The notes beneath the pieces are model-generated. The model made no database searches, was not told the DNA's origin, and was given only the letters and a program-made list of their open reading frames with translations. Of a stretch of DNA of 7,805 nt, positions 1-6,510 are shown in pieces. A program made the translations under genes and the position numbers. Within the stretch, counting starts at the first letter, position 1. Each line of letters opens with the position of its first letter. This DNA comes from Alphaproteobacteria bacterium (GTDB taxonomy: Bacteria; Pseudomonadota; Alphaproteobacteria; Rhodobacterales; Rhodobacteraceae): assembly GCA_024277955.1 (NCBI GenBank), contig JAJRUE010000116.1:1-7805 (forward strand). Reading direction: 5' to 3'.

Positions 1-1230
1 GACGTGTTCGAAGCCGTGGGCCAGCACCAGGCCGGCAACATGACCGACAAGGCGCTGCGCGAACTGGAACTGGTCGCCTGCCCTTCGGCCGGGGCCTGTG
101 GCGGGCAGTTCACCGCCAACACCATGGCCTGTGTTTCCGAAGCCATCGGGCTGGCGCTGCCCAACTCGTCCGGCGCGCCTGCCCCCTATGAGAGCCGCGA
201 CCAGTATGCCGAAGCCAGCGGCACCGCGGTGATGCGGCTGCTGGAACTGAACATCCGGGCGCGCGACATCGTCACCCGCAAGTCGCTGGAAAACGCCGCG
301 CGGGTTGTGGCCTGCACCGGCGGGTCCACCAACGCGGGCCTGCACCTGCCGGCGATCGCCCATGAGGCGGGGATTGATTTCGACCTGGACGACGTGTGCG
401 AAATCTTCCGCGACACCCCCTATTTCGTCGATCTGAAGCCGGGCGGCGCCTATGTCGCCAAGGATCTCTACGAAGCCGGCGGCGTGCCGGTGGTGATGAA
501 GGAACTGCGCAAGGCCGGGCTGATCCACGAAGACTGCATGACCGCCACCGGCCGCACCATGGGCGAAGAACTGGACATGGTGGAAAAAGAGGCCGACGGC
601 AAGGTGATCTACCCGGTGGACAACCCGATCACAAAAACCGGCGGCGTGGTCGGGCTCAAGGGCAACGTTGCCCCCGACGGCGCCATCGTCAAGGTCGCCG
701 GCATGGAAAAGGATCAGCAGGTGTTCACCGGCCCGGCGCGGGTCTTCGAATGCGAAGAAGATGCCTTTGCCGCGGTCAAGGCGCGCCAGTACGAAGAAGG
801 CGAAGTGCTGGTGATCCGCAACGAAGGCCCCGCAGGCGGGCCGGGGATGCGCGAAATGCTGGCAACCACGGCGGCGCTTTCGGGCCAGGGCATGGGCAAG
901 AAGGTGGCGCTGATCACCGATGGCCGCTTTTCCGGCGCGACGCGCGGGTTTTGCGTCGGCCATGTGGGACCCGAGGCGGCGCATGGCGGGCCGATTGCCC
1001 TGCTCAGGGACGGCGACGTGATCACCATTGACGCGATCAAGGGCGAAATCTCGGTGGCGCTCGGCGATGAGGAACTCGAGGCGCGCAAGGCCGACTGGAA
1101 GGGCCCGCGCGAAACCATCTATGCCAGCGGCACGCTGTGGAAATACGCGCAGCTGGTCGGCCCGACCCGGCTGGGGGCGGTCACCCACCCCGGCGCCAAG
1201 GCCGAGCGTCATGTCTACATGGATCTGTGA
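1..1230 (+). CDS. ilvD: Dihydroxy-acid dehydratase, C-terminal two thirds (5' end outside window)
   Basis: IlvD dehydrates 2,3-dihydroxy-isovalerate and 2,3-dihydroxy-3-methylvalerate to the 2-keto acids that precede valine, leucine and isoleucine; it is a cytosolic Fe-S enzyme. The reading frame is open from base 1, so the true start and the first family signature (CDK..P) lie upstream; 409 residues are visible. Seen directly: the cysteine motif ACPSAGACGG (codons from base 79), which in this family supplies a cluster ligand; CTGGSTNAGLHLPA; and the second IlvD/Edd signature ALITDGRFSGAT at 907-942, with the conserved active-site serine at 931-933. The C-terminal part carries the usual GHVGPEAAHGGPIAL segment. 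The family also contains Edd and sugar-acid dehydratases, but the sequence reads as the IlvD branch. No other ilv genes are nearby. The stop is 7 bases before the next gene, so the two are probably co-transcribed. Confidence 0.94.
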   Translation, partial: DVFEAVGQHQAGNMTDKALRELELVACPSAGACGGQFTANTMACVSEAIGLALPNSSGAPAPYESRDQYAEASGTAVMRLLELNIRARDIVTRKSLENAARVVACTGGSTNAGLHLPAIAHEAGIDFDLDDVCEIFRDTPYFVDLKPGGAYVAKDLYEAGGVPVVMKELRKAGLIHEDCMTATGRTMGEELDMVEKEADGKVIYPVDNPITKTGGVVGLKGNVAPDGAIVKVAGMEKDQQVFTGPARVFECEEDAFAAVKARQYEEGEVLVIRNEGPAGGPGMREMLATTAALSGQGMGKKVALITDGRFSGATRGFCVGHVGPEAAHGGPIALLRDGDVITIDAIKGEISVALGDEELEARKADWKGPRETIYASGTLWKYAQLVGPTRLGAVTHPGAKAERHVYMDL

Positions 1231-1232
1231 GG
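1229..1232 (+). promoter_or_regulatory. Shine-Dalgarno site (GAGG) overlapping the ilvD stop
   Basis: GAGG lies five bases before a GTG at 1238 and overlaps the TGA of ilvD. It supports GTG 1238 as the start of the lipoprotein gene rather than the in-frame ATG at 1211, which lies inside ilvD. The placement suggests translation restarts as ribosomes finish ilvD. Confidence 0.5.
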
Positions 1233-1237
1233 CGGGC

Positions 1238-1915
1238 GTGGTTCGCCGCTTCCTGCCGATCGCCGGGCTGACGTTGCTGGCGGCTTGTTCCGGCCTGCCG
1301 CAGGTGACACGCGGCATCGGGCTGGCCTTTGTGGGGCGCGCGCCGGAAAAGGTGCCGGTGGCCGACAAGGCCGTGATCGTGGCCGGGCCGCCGGGGTTTT
1401 GCATCGATCGCGACGAAACCCGCGAAGACGGGGGGTCGGCCTTCGTCCTGCTGGGCAGCTGTGCGTCGATCTCCGGGCGCGCGGGCAAGGCTTCGCCGGA
1501 GATCGAGGCGGTTCTGACGGCCTCGGTTTCGGCGCAGAACGGGGCCGATGTGTCGGGCGCGATGGACCAGTTGGCCGGGTATTTCAAGACCACGGCCGGG
1601 CGCGCGGCCCTGGCGCGCGACGGCAACGCCAAGTCGGTCGAGGTGCTGGACAGCCGCCGGGGCGATGGTGTTTTCCTTTTGAAAGCGCGCGATGACAGCC
1701 CGAACCCGGCCACCGGGCTGGCGCCGGAATACTGGCGGGCGTTGTTTGACCTGAACGGGCGGTTGCTGACGCTTTCGATCCTCGAATTCGAAGACAAGCC
1801 GATGTCGGATGATGCGGCGGTGGCCACCTTGCTGGCCTTCGTCGAACGCATGCGGCGCGAAAACCCGGTGCGCGACGCGGGCGCCGGCGCATCCGGGCAG
1901 GCCGGGGCGCTTTGA
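1238..1915 (+). CDS. Predicted lipoprotein of unknown function
   Basis: I do not recognise a named family. With a GTG start the product is 225 residues. It begins with a typical lipoprotein signal: two arginines (3-4), a hydrophobic stretch (FLPIAGLTLLAA) and a lipobox L-A-A-C with the cysteine at residue 17, so it is probably lipidated and anchored in the envelope on the periplasmic side. Two further cysteines (55 and 75) bracket an acidic patch and could form a disulfide. The rest is a mixed alpha/beta-looking soluble domain without further membrane segments. An upstream in-frame ATG at 1211 would overlap ilvD by 20 bases and add nine residues before the basic region; GTG 1238 is preferred for its ribosome site and cleaner signal peptide. 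Its position directly after ilvD suggests shared transcription, not a shared function. Confidence 0.75.
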   Translation: MVRRFLPIAGLTLLAACSGLPQVTRGIGLAFVGRAPEKVPVADKAVIVAGPPGFCIDRDETREDGGSAFVLLGSCASISGRAGKASPEIEAVLTASVSAQNGADVSGAMDQLAGYFKTTAGRAALARDGNAKSVEVLDSRRGDGVFLLKARDDSPNPATGLAPEYWRALFDLNGRLLTLSILEFEDKPMSDDAAVATLLAFVERMRRENPVRDAGAGASGQAGAL

Positions 1916-2008
1916 TGTTTGCCCGGGCGAAAGGTTTTCGTGCAATACTGGCGGCAACGGCGCCGGACCGGGGGCCGGCAAGGGCAGATTGCAAGGGCAG
2001 GCGTTGAG
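1916..2008 (+). other. 93-base gap before the DUF6478-like gene
   Basis: The gap holds no convincing promoter or hairpin. The DUF6478-like frame stays open across it back to a TTG at 1919, so part of it could be coding if that start is used. An ATG overlapping the preceding stop (1915-1917) opens only a 30-codon frame with no family resemblance. Confidence 0.4.
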
Positions 2009-2782
2009 GTGGCCGCAGGGTTCAACAAACTGATCGACAGGGCGCAGCACCGGCGCGTGATTCGCCGCTGGCGGCGGGCGCGCGAACGCGCTGACGCCAT
2101 GGATCTGTTCGACCTGCGCAAGCTGCGCACCCGGGCGCGCGAACTGCGCCGGCAGATCGACAAGGTGCTGCATGTGGCCGAGGGCCGGCTGGCGCTGCCG
2201 CTGATCGGCTCGAACGCGATCGAAAAACCGCTGCACGCGGACTGGGCCTGGCGGCCGGAACTGTGGCGCGGGCCGGTGAGCCCTCCGGGCGTTGCGGCGG
2301 CGCGCAGCAAGACCCGGCTGGGCGATGAACTGCGGCTGTTTCACGATTGCGAAATCTCGGAACTGACGCTGCGCCAGGTGCGCAACCTGCACGAAGACGA
2401 TCTGGCGCCTTTCGGACTGCGGATGGATGTGTTCCGTTTCGACGGGAATTTCCTGTCACTGGTGCTGGACCTGCCCAGCGACGCGGTGAACGGGCTTCGC
2501 AAGCGCCATCTCGTGCGGATGACCACGGTTGTCGATCTGGAACAGCCGCTGGAAATATTCGCACGCCTGAACGTGCGCCACGGACCCAATACCGAACAGC
2601 TGGTGCGCGAACTGCAGGTGATTGACGGGCGGTCGATGGTGGAATTCGACCTGGCCTACAGCAACCTGAACGAAAAACGGGTGGAACGCGCCTGGGTGGA
2701 CCTGATTTTCGAGGGGCCGCAAATGAACCAGATCACGCTGCGTGACATTACCTTTTCGCGCCGCCCCCGGGCCGAGCTATGA
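2009..2782 (+). CDS. Conserved hypothetical protein, DUF6478-like
   Basis: Function unknown. The protein resembles what I recall as DUF6478, found mainly in Rhodobacteraceae; the family name is from memory, not a search. With GTG 2009 it has 257 residues. Residues 1-60 are very basic and helical (RRVIRRWRRARER, then RARELRRQIDKV). A tryptophan-rich segment (DWAWRPELWRGP, 78-89) follows. Residues 105-257 look like an all-beta fold, with FHDCEISELTLRQ, VFRFDGNFLSLVLDLP and a last strand ITLRDITFSRRPRAEL. There is no signal peptide or membrane segment, so it is probably cytoplasmic. The start is uncertain: a TTG at 1919 would give 287 residues but has no ribosome site, while GTG 2009 has AAGGG 11 bases upstream; an ATG at 2099 would remove the basic N-terminus. 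The stop overlaps the next start as ATGA, pointing to translational coupling. The beta-sandwich tail could bind a carbohydrate, but that is only inference. Confidence 0.8.
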   Translation: MAAGFNKLIDRAQHRRVIRRWRRARERADAMDLFDLRKLRTRARELRRQIDKVLHVAEGRLALPLIGSNAIEKPLHADWAWRPELWRGPVSPPGVAAARSKTRLGDELRLFHDCEISELTLRQVRNLHEDDLAPFGLRMDVFRFDGNFLSLVLDLPSDAVNGLRKRHLVRMTTVVDLEQPLEIFARLNVRHGPNTEQLVRELQVIDGRSMVEFDLAYSNLNEKRVERAWVDLIFEGPQMNQITLRDITFSRRPRAEL

Positions 2783-3186
2783 AGAATGCGGATGGGGAAA
2801 TGGGCGGCGCGGAAGCGCCAGAACTGGTCAAGACCCGGTTTTTCGCCGGCACCTGGGAAGGCATCCTTTCGGCGGCCAGCGGGGCCGGTGACGCGCCTGC
2901 GGTGCAGGTGCGCCACCTGGAAAAAACCGTTCCCCACGAACTGTCTCCGCTGGACGGTGCGCCCGGAAAATGGGCGCTGCGCATCCCGGTGCCGCCCGAG
3001 ACGCTTGGCGACGGGGTGCAGACCTTTGTCATCAGCTTGGCCGAAACCGGACTTCGACTGGGGGCGTTCACGATTGTCGCGGGCGAACCGCTGGAAGACG
3101 ACCTGCGCGCCGAAGTGGATCTGTTGCGCGCCGAACTGGACATGCTGAAACGCGCATTTCGGCGCCACTGCCTGGAAACCGGTTAG
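2779..3186 (+). CDS. Small conserved hypothetical protein with C-terminal coiled coil
   Basis: Function unknown; 135 residues, no signal peptide or membrane segment. Residues 17-100 look beta-rich (KTRFFAGTWEGIL, KWALRIPVPPETL, QTFVISLAETGLRLGAFTIV). Residues 105-127 form a clear amphipathic helix: L109, V113, L116, L120, L123 and F127 follow the 4-3-4-3-4 spacing of a short leucine-zipper-like coiled coil, so it may form a dimer or pair with another protein. The tail is basic and ends FRRHCLETG. The start ATG overlaps the stop of the preceding gene by four bases (ATGA), so the two proteins are probably made together and may act together. Two strong palindromes follow just after the stop. Confidence 0.78.
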   Translation: MKNADGEMGGAEAPELVKTRFFAGTWEGILSAASGAGDAPAVQVRHLEKTVPHELSPLDGAPGKWALRIPVPPETLGDGVQTFVISLAETGLRLGAFTIVAGEPLEDDLRAEVDLLRAELDMLKRAFRRHCLETG

Positions 3187-3191
3187 CCGCG

Positions 3192-3238
3192 CCGTTTTCC
3201 TTCAAGGAAAACGGACCGAAATCTTTGAAAGATTTCGG
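3192..3238. terminator. Two adjacent perfect palindromes, possible terminator or intergenic repeat
   Basis: The first palindrome (3192-3214) has arms CCGTTTTCCTT and AAGGAAAACGG around a single C. The second (3216-3238) has arms CCGAAATCTTT and AAAGATTTCGG around a single G. One A separates them. Each can fold as an 8-9 bp stem with a small loop. They begin six bases after the stop of the unknown gene pair and precede fadH, so transcript termination or 3'-end protection is likely. Neither is followed by a run of T, so this is not a textbook Rho-independent terminator; the A/T-rich stretches sit inside the stems. Both have the CCG...CGG ends typical of dispersed intergenic repeats. Confidence 0.55.
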
Positions 3239-3324
3239 CGGCCCGGCGTCCGGGCATGACGCTGCGTTCGGGGTGACAGGGCGCGCGCGCTCTGCGAAAC
3301 TCGCGCGGCAAACTGGGGAAAGAC

Positions 3325-5349
3325 ATGACCGACTATCCGCACCTTCTGGCGCCGCTTGACCTGGGGTTCACCAGGCTGAAAAACCGTGTGCTCATGGGGT
3401 CCATGCACACGGGCCTTGAGGAAACCGGCAATTGGAACCGCGTGGCCGAATTCTATGCCACGCGCGCGCGCGGCGGCGTCGGGCTGATGGTGACCGGCGG
3501 GATGGCGCCCAACCGCGAAGGCGGCGTGTTCCCCGGCGCTGCCGGTCTGTTCAGCGCCCAGGACATCGCCAACCATCGCACGGTGACCGACCGGGTGCAT
3601 GCGGCGGGCGGCAAGATCGCGATGCAGATCCTGCATGCCGGCCGCTATGCCTACAGCCCCGAATGCGTCGCCCCTTCGGCGATCAAGTCGCCGATTTCGC
3701 CCTTTGTCCCGAAAGAGCTGGACGAAGCCGGGATCGAAAAACAGATCTCGGACATTGCCACCGCCGCCGCCCGGGCGCGCGAAGCCGGCTATGACGGGGT
3801 CGAGGTGATGGGCTCGGAAGGCTATTTCCTCAACCAGTTCCTGGTCACCCATACCAACAAGCGCACCGACCGTTGGGGCGGCTCTTACGAAAACCGCATG
3901 CGTCTGCCGGTCGAGGTGGTGCGCCGGGTGCGCGCCGCGGTGGGGGACGATTTCATCGTGATCTACCGGCTTTCGATGATCGATCTTGTGCCGGACGGAT
4001 CCACCTGGGACGAAGTGGTGACGCTGGCCCACGCGATCGAGAAGGCGGGCGCCAGCATCATCAACACCGGCATCGGCTGGCACGAAGCGCGCATCCCGAC
4101 GATCGCCACCAGCGTGCCGCGCGCGGCCTTTACCTGGGTCACCAAAAAGCTGATGGGCCAGGTGTCGATCCCGGTGATCACCTCGAACCGGATCAACACG
4201 CCGCAGGTCGCCGAACAGGTGCTGGCAGATGGCTGCGCCGACATGGTTTCGATGGCGCGCCCGTTTCTGGCCGACCCCGATTTCGTGGCCAAGGCGGCCG
4301 ACGGGCGGGCGGCCCAGATCGCCCCCTGCATCGCCTGCAATCAGGCCTGCCTGGATCATACCTTCAGCGGCAAGATTTCCACCTGTCTGGTGAATCCCCT
4401 GGCCTGCTACGAAACGGAACTGCCGATCACGCCGGCCACGCCTGCGAAAACCATCGCCGTTGTCGGCGCCGGGCCTGCCGGTCTGTCGGCGGCGATCACC
4501 GCGGCGCGGCGTGGCCACAAGGTCACCCTGTTCGACCGGGCCGAGTGTGTCGGGGGGCAGTTGAACATGGCCAAGGTCGTTCCCGGCAAAGAGGAATTCG
4601 CCGGGCTGGTCGACTGGTTCGCGACGATGGTCGAATCAACCGGCGTCGCGCTGCGGCTCGCAACCGAGGTGCAGGCCGGCGATCTGGACGGATATGACGA
4701 GGTCGTCGTCGCCACCGGCGTGCGCCCGCGCGACCCGGGCATCCCCGGGCAGGACAGTCCGAACGTGCTCAGCTACGTGGATGTCCTGCAGGGCGGGGCG
4801 CCGGTGGGCGATACGGTCGCGATCGTGGGGGCCGGCGGGATCGGCTTTGACGTGGCCGAATTCCTGGCCGAGGACCACAGCCCCACCGAAGACCTGCAGG
4901 CTTGGCTGGAAGAATGGGGCGTGGCCGACCCGGCCCAGGCGCGCGGCGGTCTTGCCCCCGACGGCCCGCACCCGGCGCCGCCTGCCCGGCAGATCACGCT
5001 GTTGCAGCGCAAGGCGGAAAAACTGGGCCGTCGCCTGGGCAAGACGACCGGCTGGATTCACCGGGCGACGCTGGCGATGAAGGGCGTGAAAATGATCGGC
5101 GGTGTGACTTATGAAAAGATCGATGAAACCGGGCTGACTGTTCTGCGCGGAAATTCACCGGAGGATCGCGAAAGAATTATGGCGCAAAACGTCATTCTTT
5201 GCGCAGGTCAGGTGTCTGAGCGGAGTATTGCCGATGCGCTCGGCGCAAAAAATGGCAAGGTGCATGTGATCGGTGGCGCCGATGTGGCGGGCGAGCTTGA
5301 CGCGAAACGCGCGATCAACCAGGGCGTCCGCCTGGGGGCGAGCCTTTAA
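3325..5349 (+). CDS. fadH: NADPH-dependent 2,4-dienoyl-CoA reductase
   Basis: FadH reduces 2,4-dienoyl-CoA with NADPH, letting beta-oxidation proceed on polyunsaturated fatty acids with even-numbered double bonds. At 674 residues it matches E. coli FadH (672) and aligns end to end from memory. Domains: an Old-Yellow-Enzyme-like FMN barrel (1 to ~370) with active-site Tyr167 in GSEGYFLNQF and His253 in GWHEARIPTIAT; [4Fe-4S] ligands Cys335, Cys338, Cys342 and Cys354 (CIACNQAC, then STC); an FAD site GAGPAG at 381-386; and an NADPH site GAGGIG at 502-507. All catalytic residues sit one position after those of E. coli. The C-terminal segment LDAKRAINQGVRL is intact. ATG 3325 is preceded by GGGGAAAG. 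Other members of the family act on enoates or trimethylamine, but the 2,4-dienoyl-CoA reductase assignment is strong. Base composition drops sharply in the last ~250 bases although the protein reads normally. Confidence 0.95.
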   Translation: MTDYPHLLAPLDLGFTRLKNRVLMGSMHTGLEETGNWNRVAEFYATRARGGVGLMVTGGMAPNREGGVFPGAAGLFSAQDIANHRTVTDRVHAAGGKIAMQILHAGRYAYSPECVAPSAIKSPISPFVPKELDEAGIEKQISDIATAAARAREAGYDGVEVMGSEGYFLNQFLVTHTNKRTDRWGGSYENRMRLPVEVVRRVRAAVGDDFIVIYRLSMIDLVPDGSTWDEVVTLAHAIEKAGASIINTGIGWHEARIPTIATSVPRAAFTWVTKKLMGQVSIPVITSNRINTPQVAEQVLADGCADMVSMARPFLADPDFVAKAADGRAAQIAPCIACNQACLDHTFSGKISTCLVNPLACYETELPITPATPAKTIAVVGAGPAGLSAAITAARRGHKVTLFDRAECVGGQLNMAKVVPGKEEFAGLVDWFATMVESTGVALRLATEVQAGDLDGYDEVVVATGVRPRDPGIPGQDSPNVLSYVDVLQGGAPVGDTVAIVGAGGIGFDVAEFLAEDHSPTEDLQAWLEEWGVADPAQARGGLAPDGPHPAPPARQITLLQRKAEKLGRRLGKTTGWIHRATLAMKGVKMIGGVTYEKIDETGLTVLRGNSPEDRERIMAQNVILCAGQVSERSIADALGAKNGKVHVIGGADVAGELDAKRAINQGVRLGASL

Positions 5350-5521
5350 GATGCCGAAAATAAAGGAGTTATTAACCAGTATGGCGTGATCGGCGGGAAT
5401 GGGTTTCCATTTTGACGACTGTGACGGAGAAATCCCAAGTATTGTCTGCCTGCCACCGCAATCTCGCCCGATTTGGACGCGATACCTGTTCGTCGAGGGG
5501 CCAAGACTAAGGTAACGCGTA
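5350..5521 (+). other. fadH-lysR intergenic region, low GC
   Basis: This 172-base gap has about 43-52% GC in its first part, well below the flanking genes. It holds no supported gene. A weak hairpin (AATGG/CCATT around GTTT, 5398-5411, followed by TT) could be a poor terminator for fadH. TTGACG at 5412-5417 resembles a -35 element, but no good -10 lies 16-18 bases downstream. ATTG (5441-5444) and CAAT (5459-5462) form a loose inverted pair that might be part of a LysR-type operator. An AAGG ribosome site (5509-5512) lies before the lysR ATG. The lysR promoter is presumably in this gap, but its exact position cannot be fixed by eye. Confidence 0.45.
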
Positions 5522-6427
5522 ATGGACCGACTGACTGAAATGGAAGCCTTCGCCACGGTGGTGGATCAAGGCGGTTTCACGGATGCGGCCAAGAAGATGG
5601 GGATCTCCAAGTCTGCCGTCTCGAAGCATGTCAGCTCGTTGGAGGCGAGACTGGGTGCAAGGCTGCTGAATCGGACGACACGCCGCGTGTCGCCCACGGA
5701 AATTGGACTGGCATATTATGACCGTGCACGCCGCGTTCTGAACGACGCGGGCGAAGCCGATGCGCTGGTGACTTCGATGCAATCTGCTCCATCGGGTCTG
5801 CTGCGCATTTCGGTTGCGACGGACTTCGGTGTGAATCACCTGTCGCCGGTGCTTGGGGACTTCCTGCAGGAATTTCCCGACATCACGGTGAACATGGTGC
5901 TGAACAACCGGTATGTCGAACTGATCTCGGAAGGCTTCGACATGGCCATCCGTATCGGAGAGCTTGAGGACAGCACGCTACGTGCCCGCAAGCTGACCGA
6001 AACCACCAGGCGGATGATCGCATCCCCGGCCTATTTCGAAAAATACGGCCGGCCGACCAAGATCGACGACCTGAATGAACACAAACTGCTGCACTATTCG
6101 AACCAGGCCAACAGCGCCGTCTGGAAATTGACTGCCCCCTCGGGTGAAAAACGTCAGGTACGCACTGCCGGCTGGCTGACGGTCAATGACGGACAATCGC
6201 TGCTGAATGCTGCCATTTCCGGCCTGGGGATCGCCTACCTGCCCTCGTTCCTGTATGCTGACGCAATGCAATCCGGTTTGGTTGAAGAAGCCATCCCCGA
6301 TCTGCCCGTCGAGACGCAAGGTATCTATGCGGTATATCCTCCGGGCCGGTTCACGCAGCCGAAAGTGCGCGCCTTCATCGATTTCCTGGTTCACGCTTTC
6401 GCGGATAAAGGGCCCGACAACTGGTAA
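5522..6427 (+). CDS. LysR family transcriptional regulator (CrgA/DmlR-like group)
   Basis: This is a complete 301-residue LysR-type DNA-binding regulator of normal length. Residues 1-60 form the winged helix-turn-helix (MEAFATVVDQGGFTDAAKKM, then GISKSAVSKHVSSLEARLGARLLNRTTRRVSPTE), followed by a linker helix (to ~88). The effector-binding domain begins at GLLRISVATDFG (92-103) and runs to the end, with the group-typical segments FDMAIRIGEL (139-147) and AAISGLGIAYLPSF (230-243). The protein has no cysteine, so it is not a thiol-based redox sensor. The ligand and targets are unknown. LysR genes often sit divergent from their target; here the gene runs in the same direction as fadH and faces a convergent operon, so neither neighbour is an obvious target. 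ATG 5522 follows AAGG at eight bases' spacing. Its GC content is lower than that of most genes in the window. Confidence 0.93.
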   Translation: MDRLTEMEAFATVVDQGGFTDAAKKMGISKSAVSKHVSSLEARLGARLLNRTTRRVSPTEIGLAYYDRARRVLNDAGEADALVTSMQSAPSGLLRISVATDFGVNHLSPVLGDFLQEFPDITVNMVLNNRYVELISEGFDMAIRIGELEDSTLRARKLTETTRRMIASPAYFEKYGRPTKIDDLNEHKLLHYSNQANSAVWKLTAPSGEKRQVRTAGWLTVNDGQSLLNAAISGLGIAYLPSFLYADAMQSGLVEEAIPDLPVETQGIYAVYPPGRFTQPKVRAFIDFLVHAFADKGPDNW

Positions 6428-6460
6428 TGGTGTTCTCGAGTAACGAGTTTTGACAATCGG

Positions 6461-6495
6461 CGGGCCGGGGGCGTTTCCCCGGTCCGTTTTCGTTT
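6461..6495 (+). terminator. Rho-independent terminator after lysR
   Basis: The 10-bp stem CGGGCCGGGG (6461-6470) pairs with CCCCGGTCCG (6477-6486), with one G-T pair and the loop GCGTTT. TTTT, C, G, TTT follow. It starts 33 bases after the lysR stop and lies between convergent genes. Read on the - strand the same stem lacks a T run, so it mainly serves the + strand, though it may also slow transcription arriving from the OmpA gene. Confidence 0.75.
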
Positions 6496-6510
6496 GGGCA
6501 GGCGAAAGGA

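Noticed and set aside
1919..1948. Possible promoter TTGCCC with CAATAC in the gap before the DUF6478-like gene
   Set aside because: Both boxes match poorly and the gene is likely read with the upstream lipoprotein gene.
1181..2392. 403-codon open frame on the - strand opposite the lipoprotein and DUF6478-like genes
   Set aside because: It is rich in Arg, Pro, His and Gln with no domain-like segments, as expected of an antisense shadow in high-GC coding DNA; the + strand genes have signal peptide, lipobox and coupled starts.
3279..3291. Alternating GC run (possible Z-DNA) before fadH
   Set aside because: Short runs like this are common by chance at this GC content and nothing ties it to a function.
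3273..3301. Possible fadH promoter: GTGACA, 17-base spacer, GAAACT
   Set aside because: The -35 is close to consensus, but the -10 matches only three of six bases and the spacer is an alternating GC run; too weak to annotate.
3202..4518. 438-codon open frame on the - strand opposite fadH
   Set aside because: It lies across the FMN barrel of an unmistakable fadH and crosses the twin palindromes; its composition is shadow-like.
5364..5389. AAGGAG followed by ATG GCG TGA after fadH, looking like a tiny leader ORF
   Set aside because: Only two codons before the stop and 10 or more bases between AAGGAG and ATG; most likely chance in an A/T-rich stretch.
5412..5443. Possible lysR promoter beginning TTGACG
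   Set aside because: No hexamer at 16-19 bases downstream resembles a -10; a promoter is likely somewhere in the gap but cannot be placed.
6435..6451. Small hairpin CTCG/CGAG followed by TTTT after lysR
   Set aside because: Only a 4-bp stem; the strong hairpin at 6461-6486 is the credible terminator.
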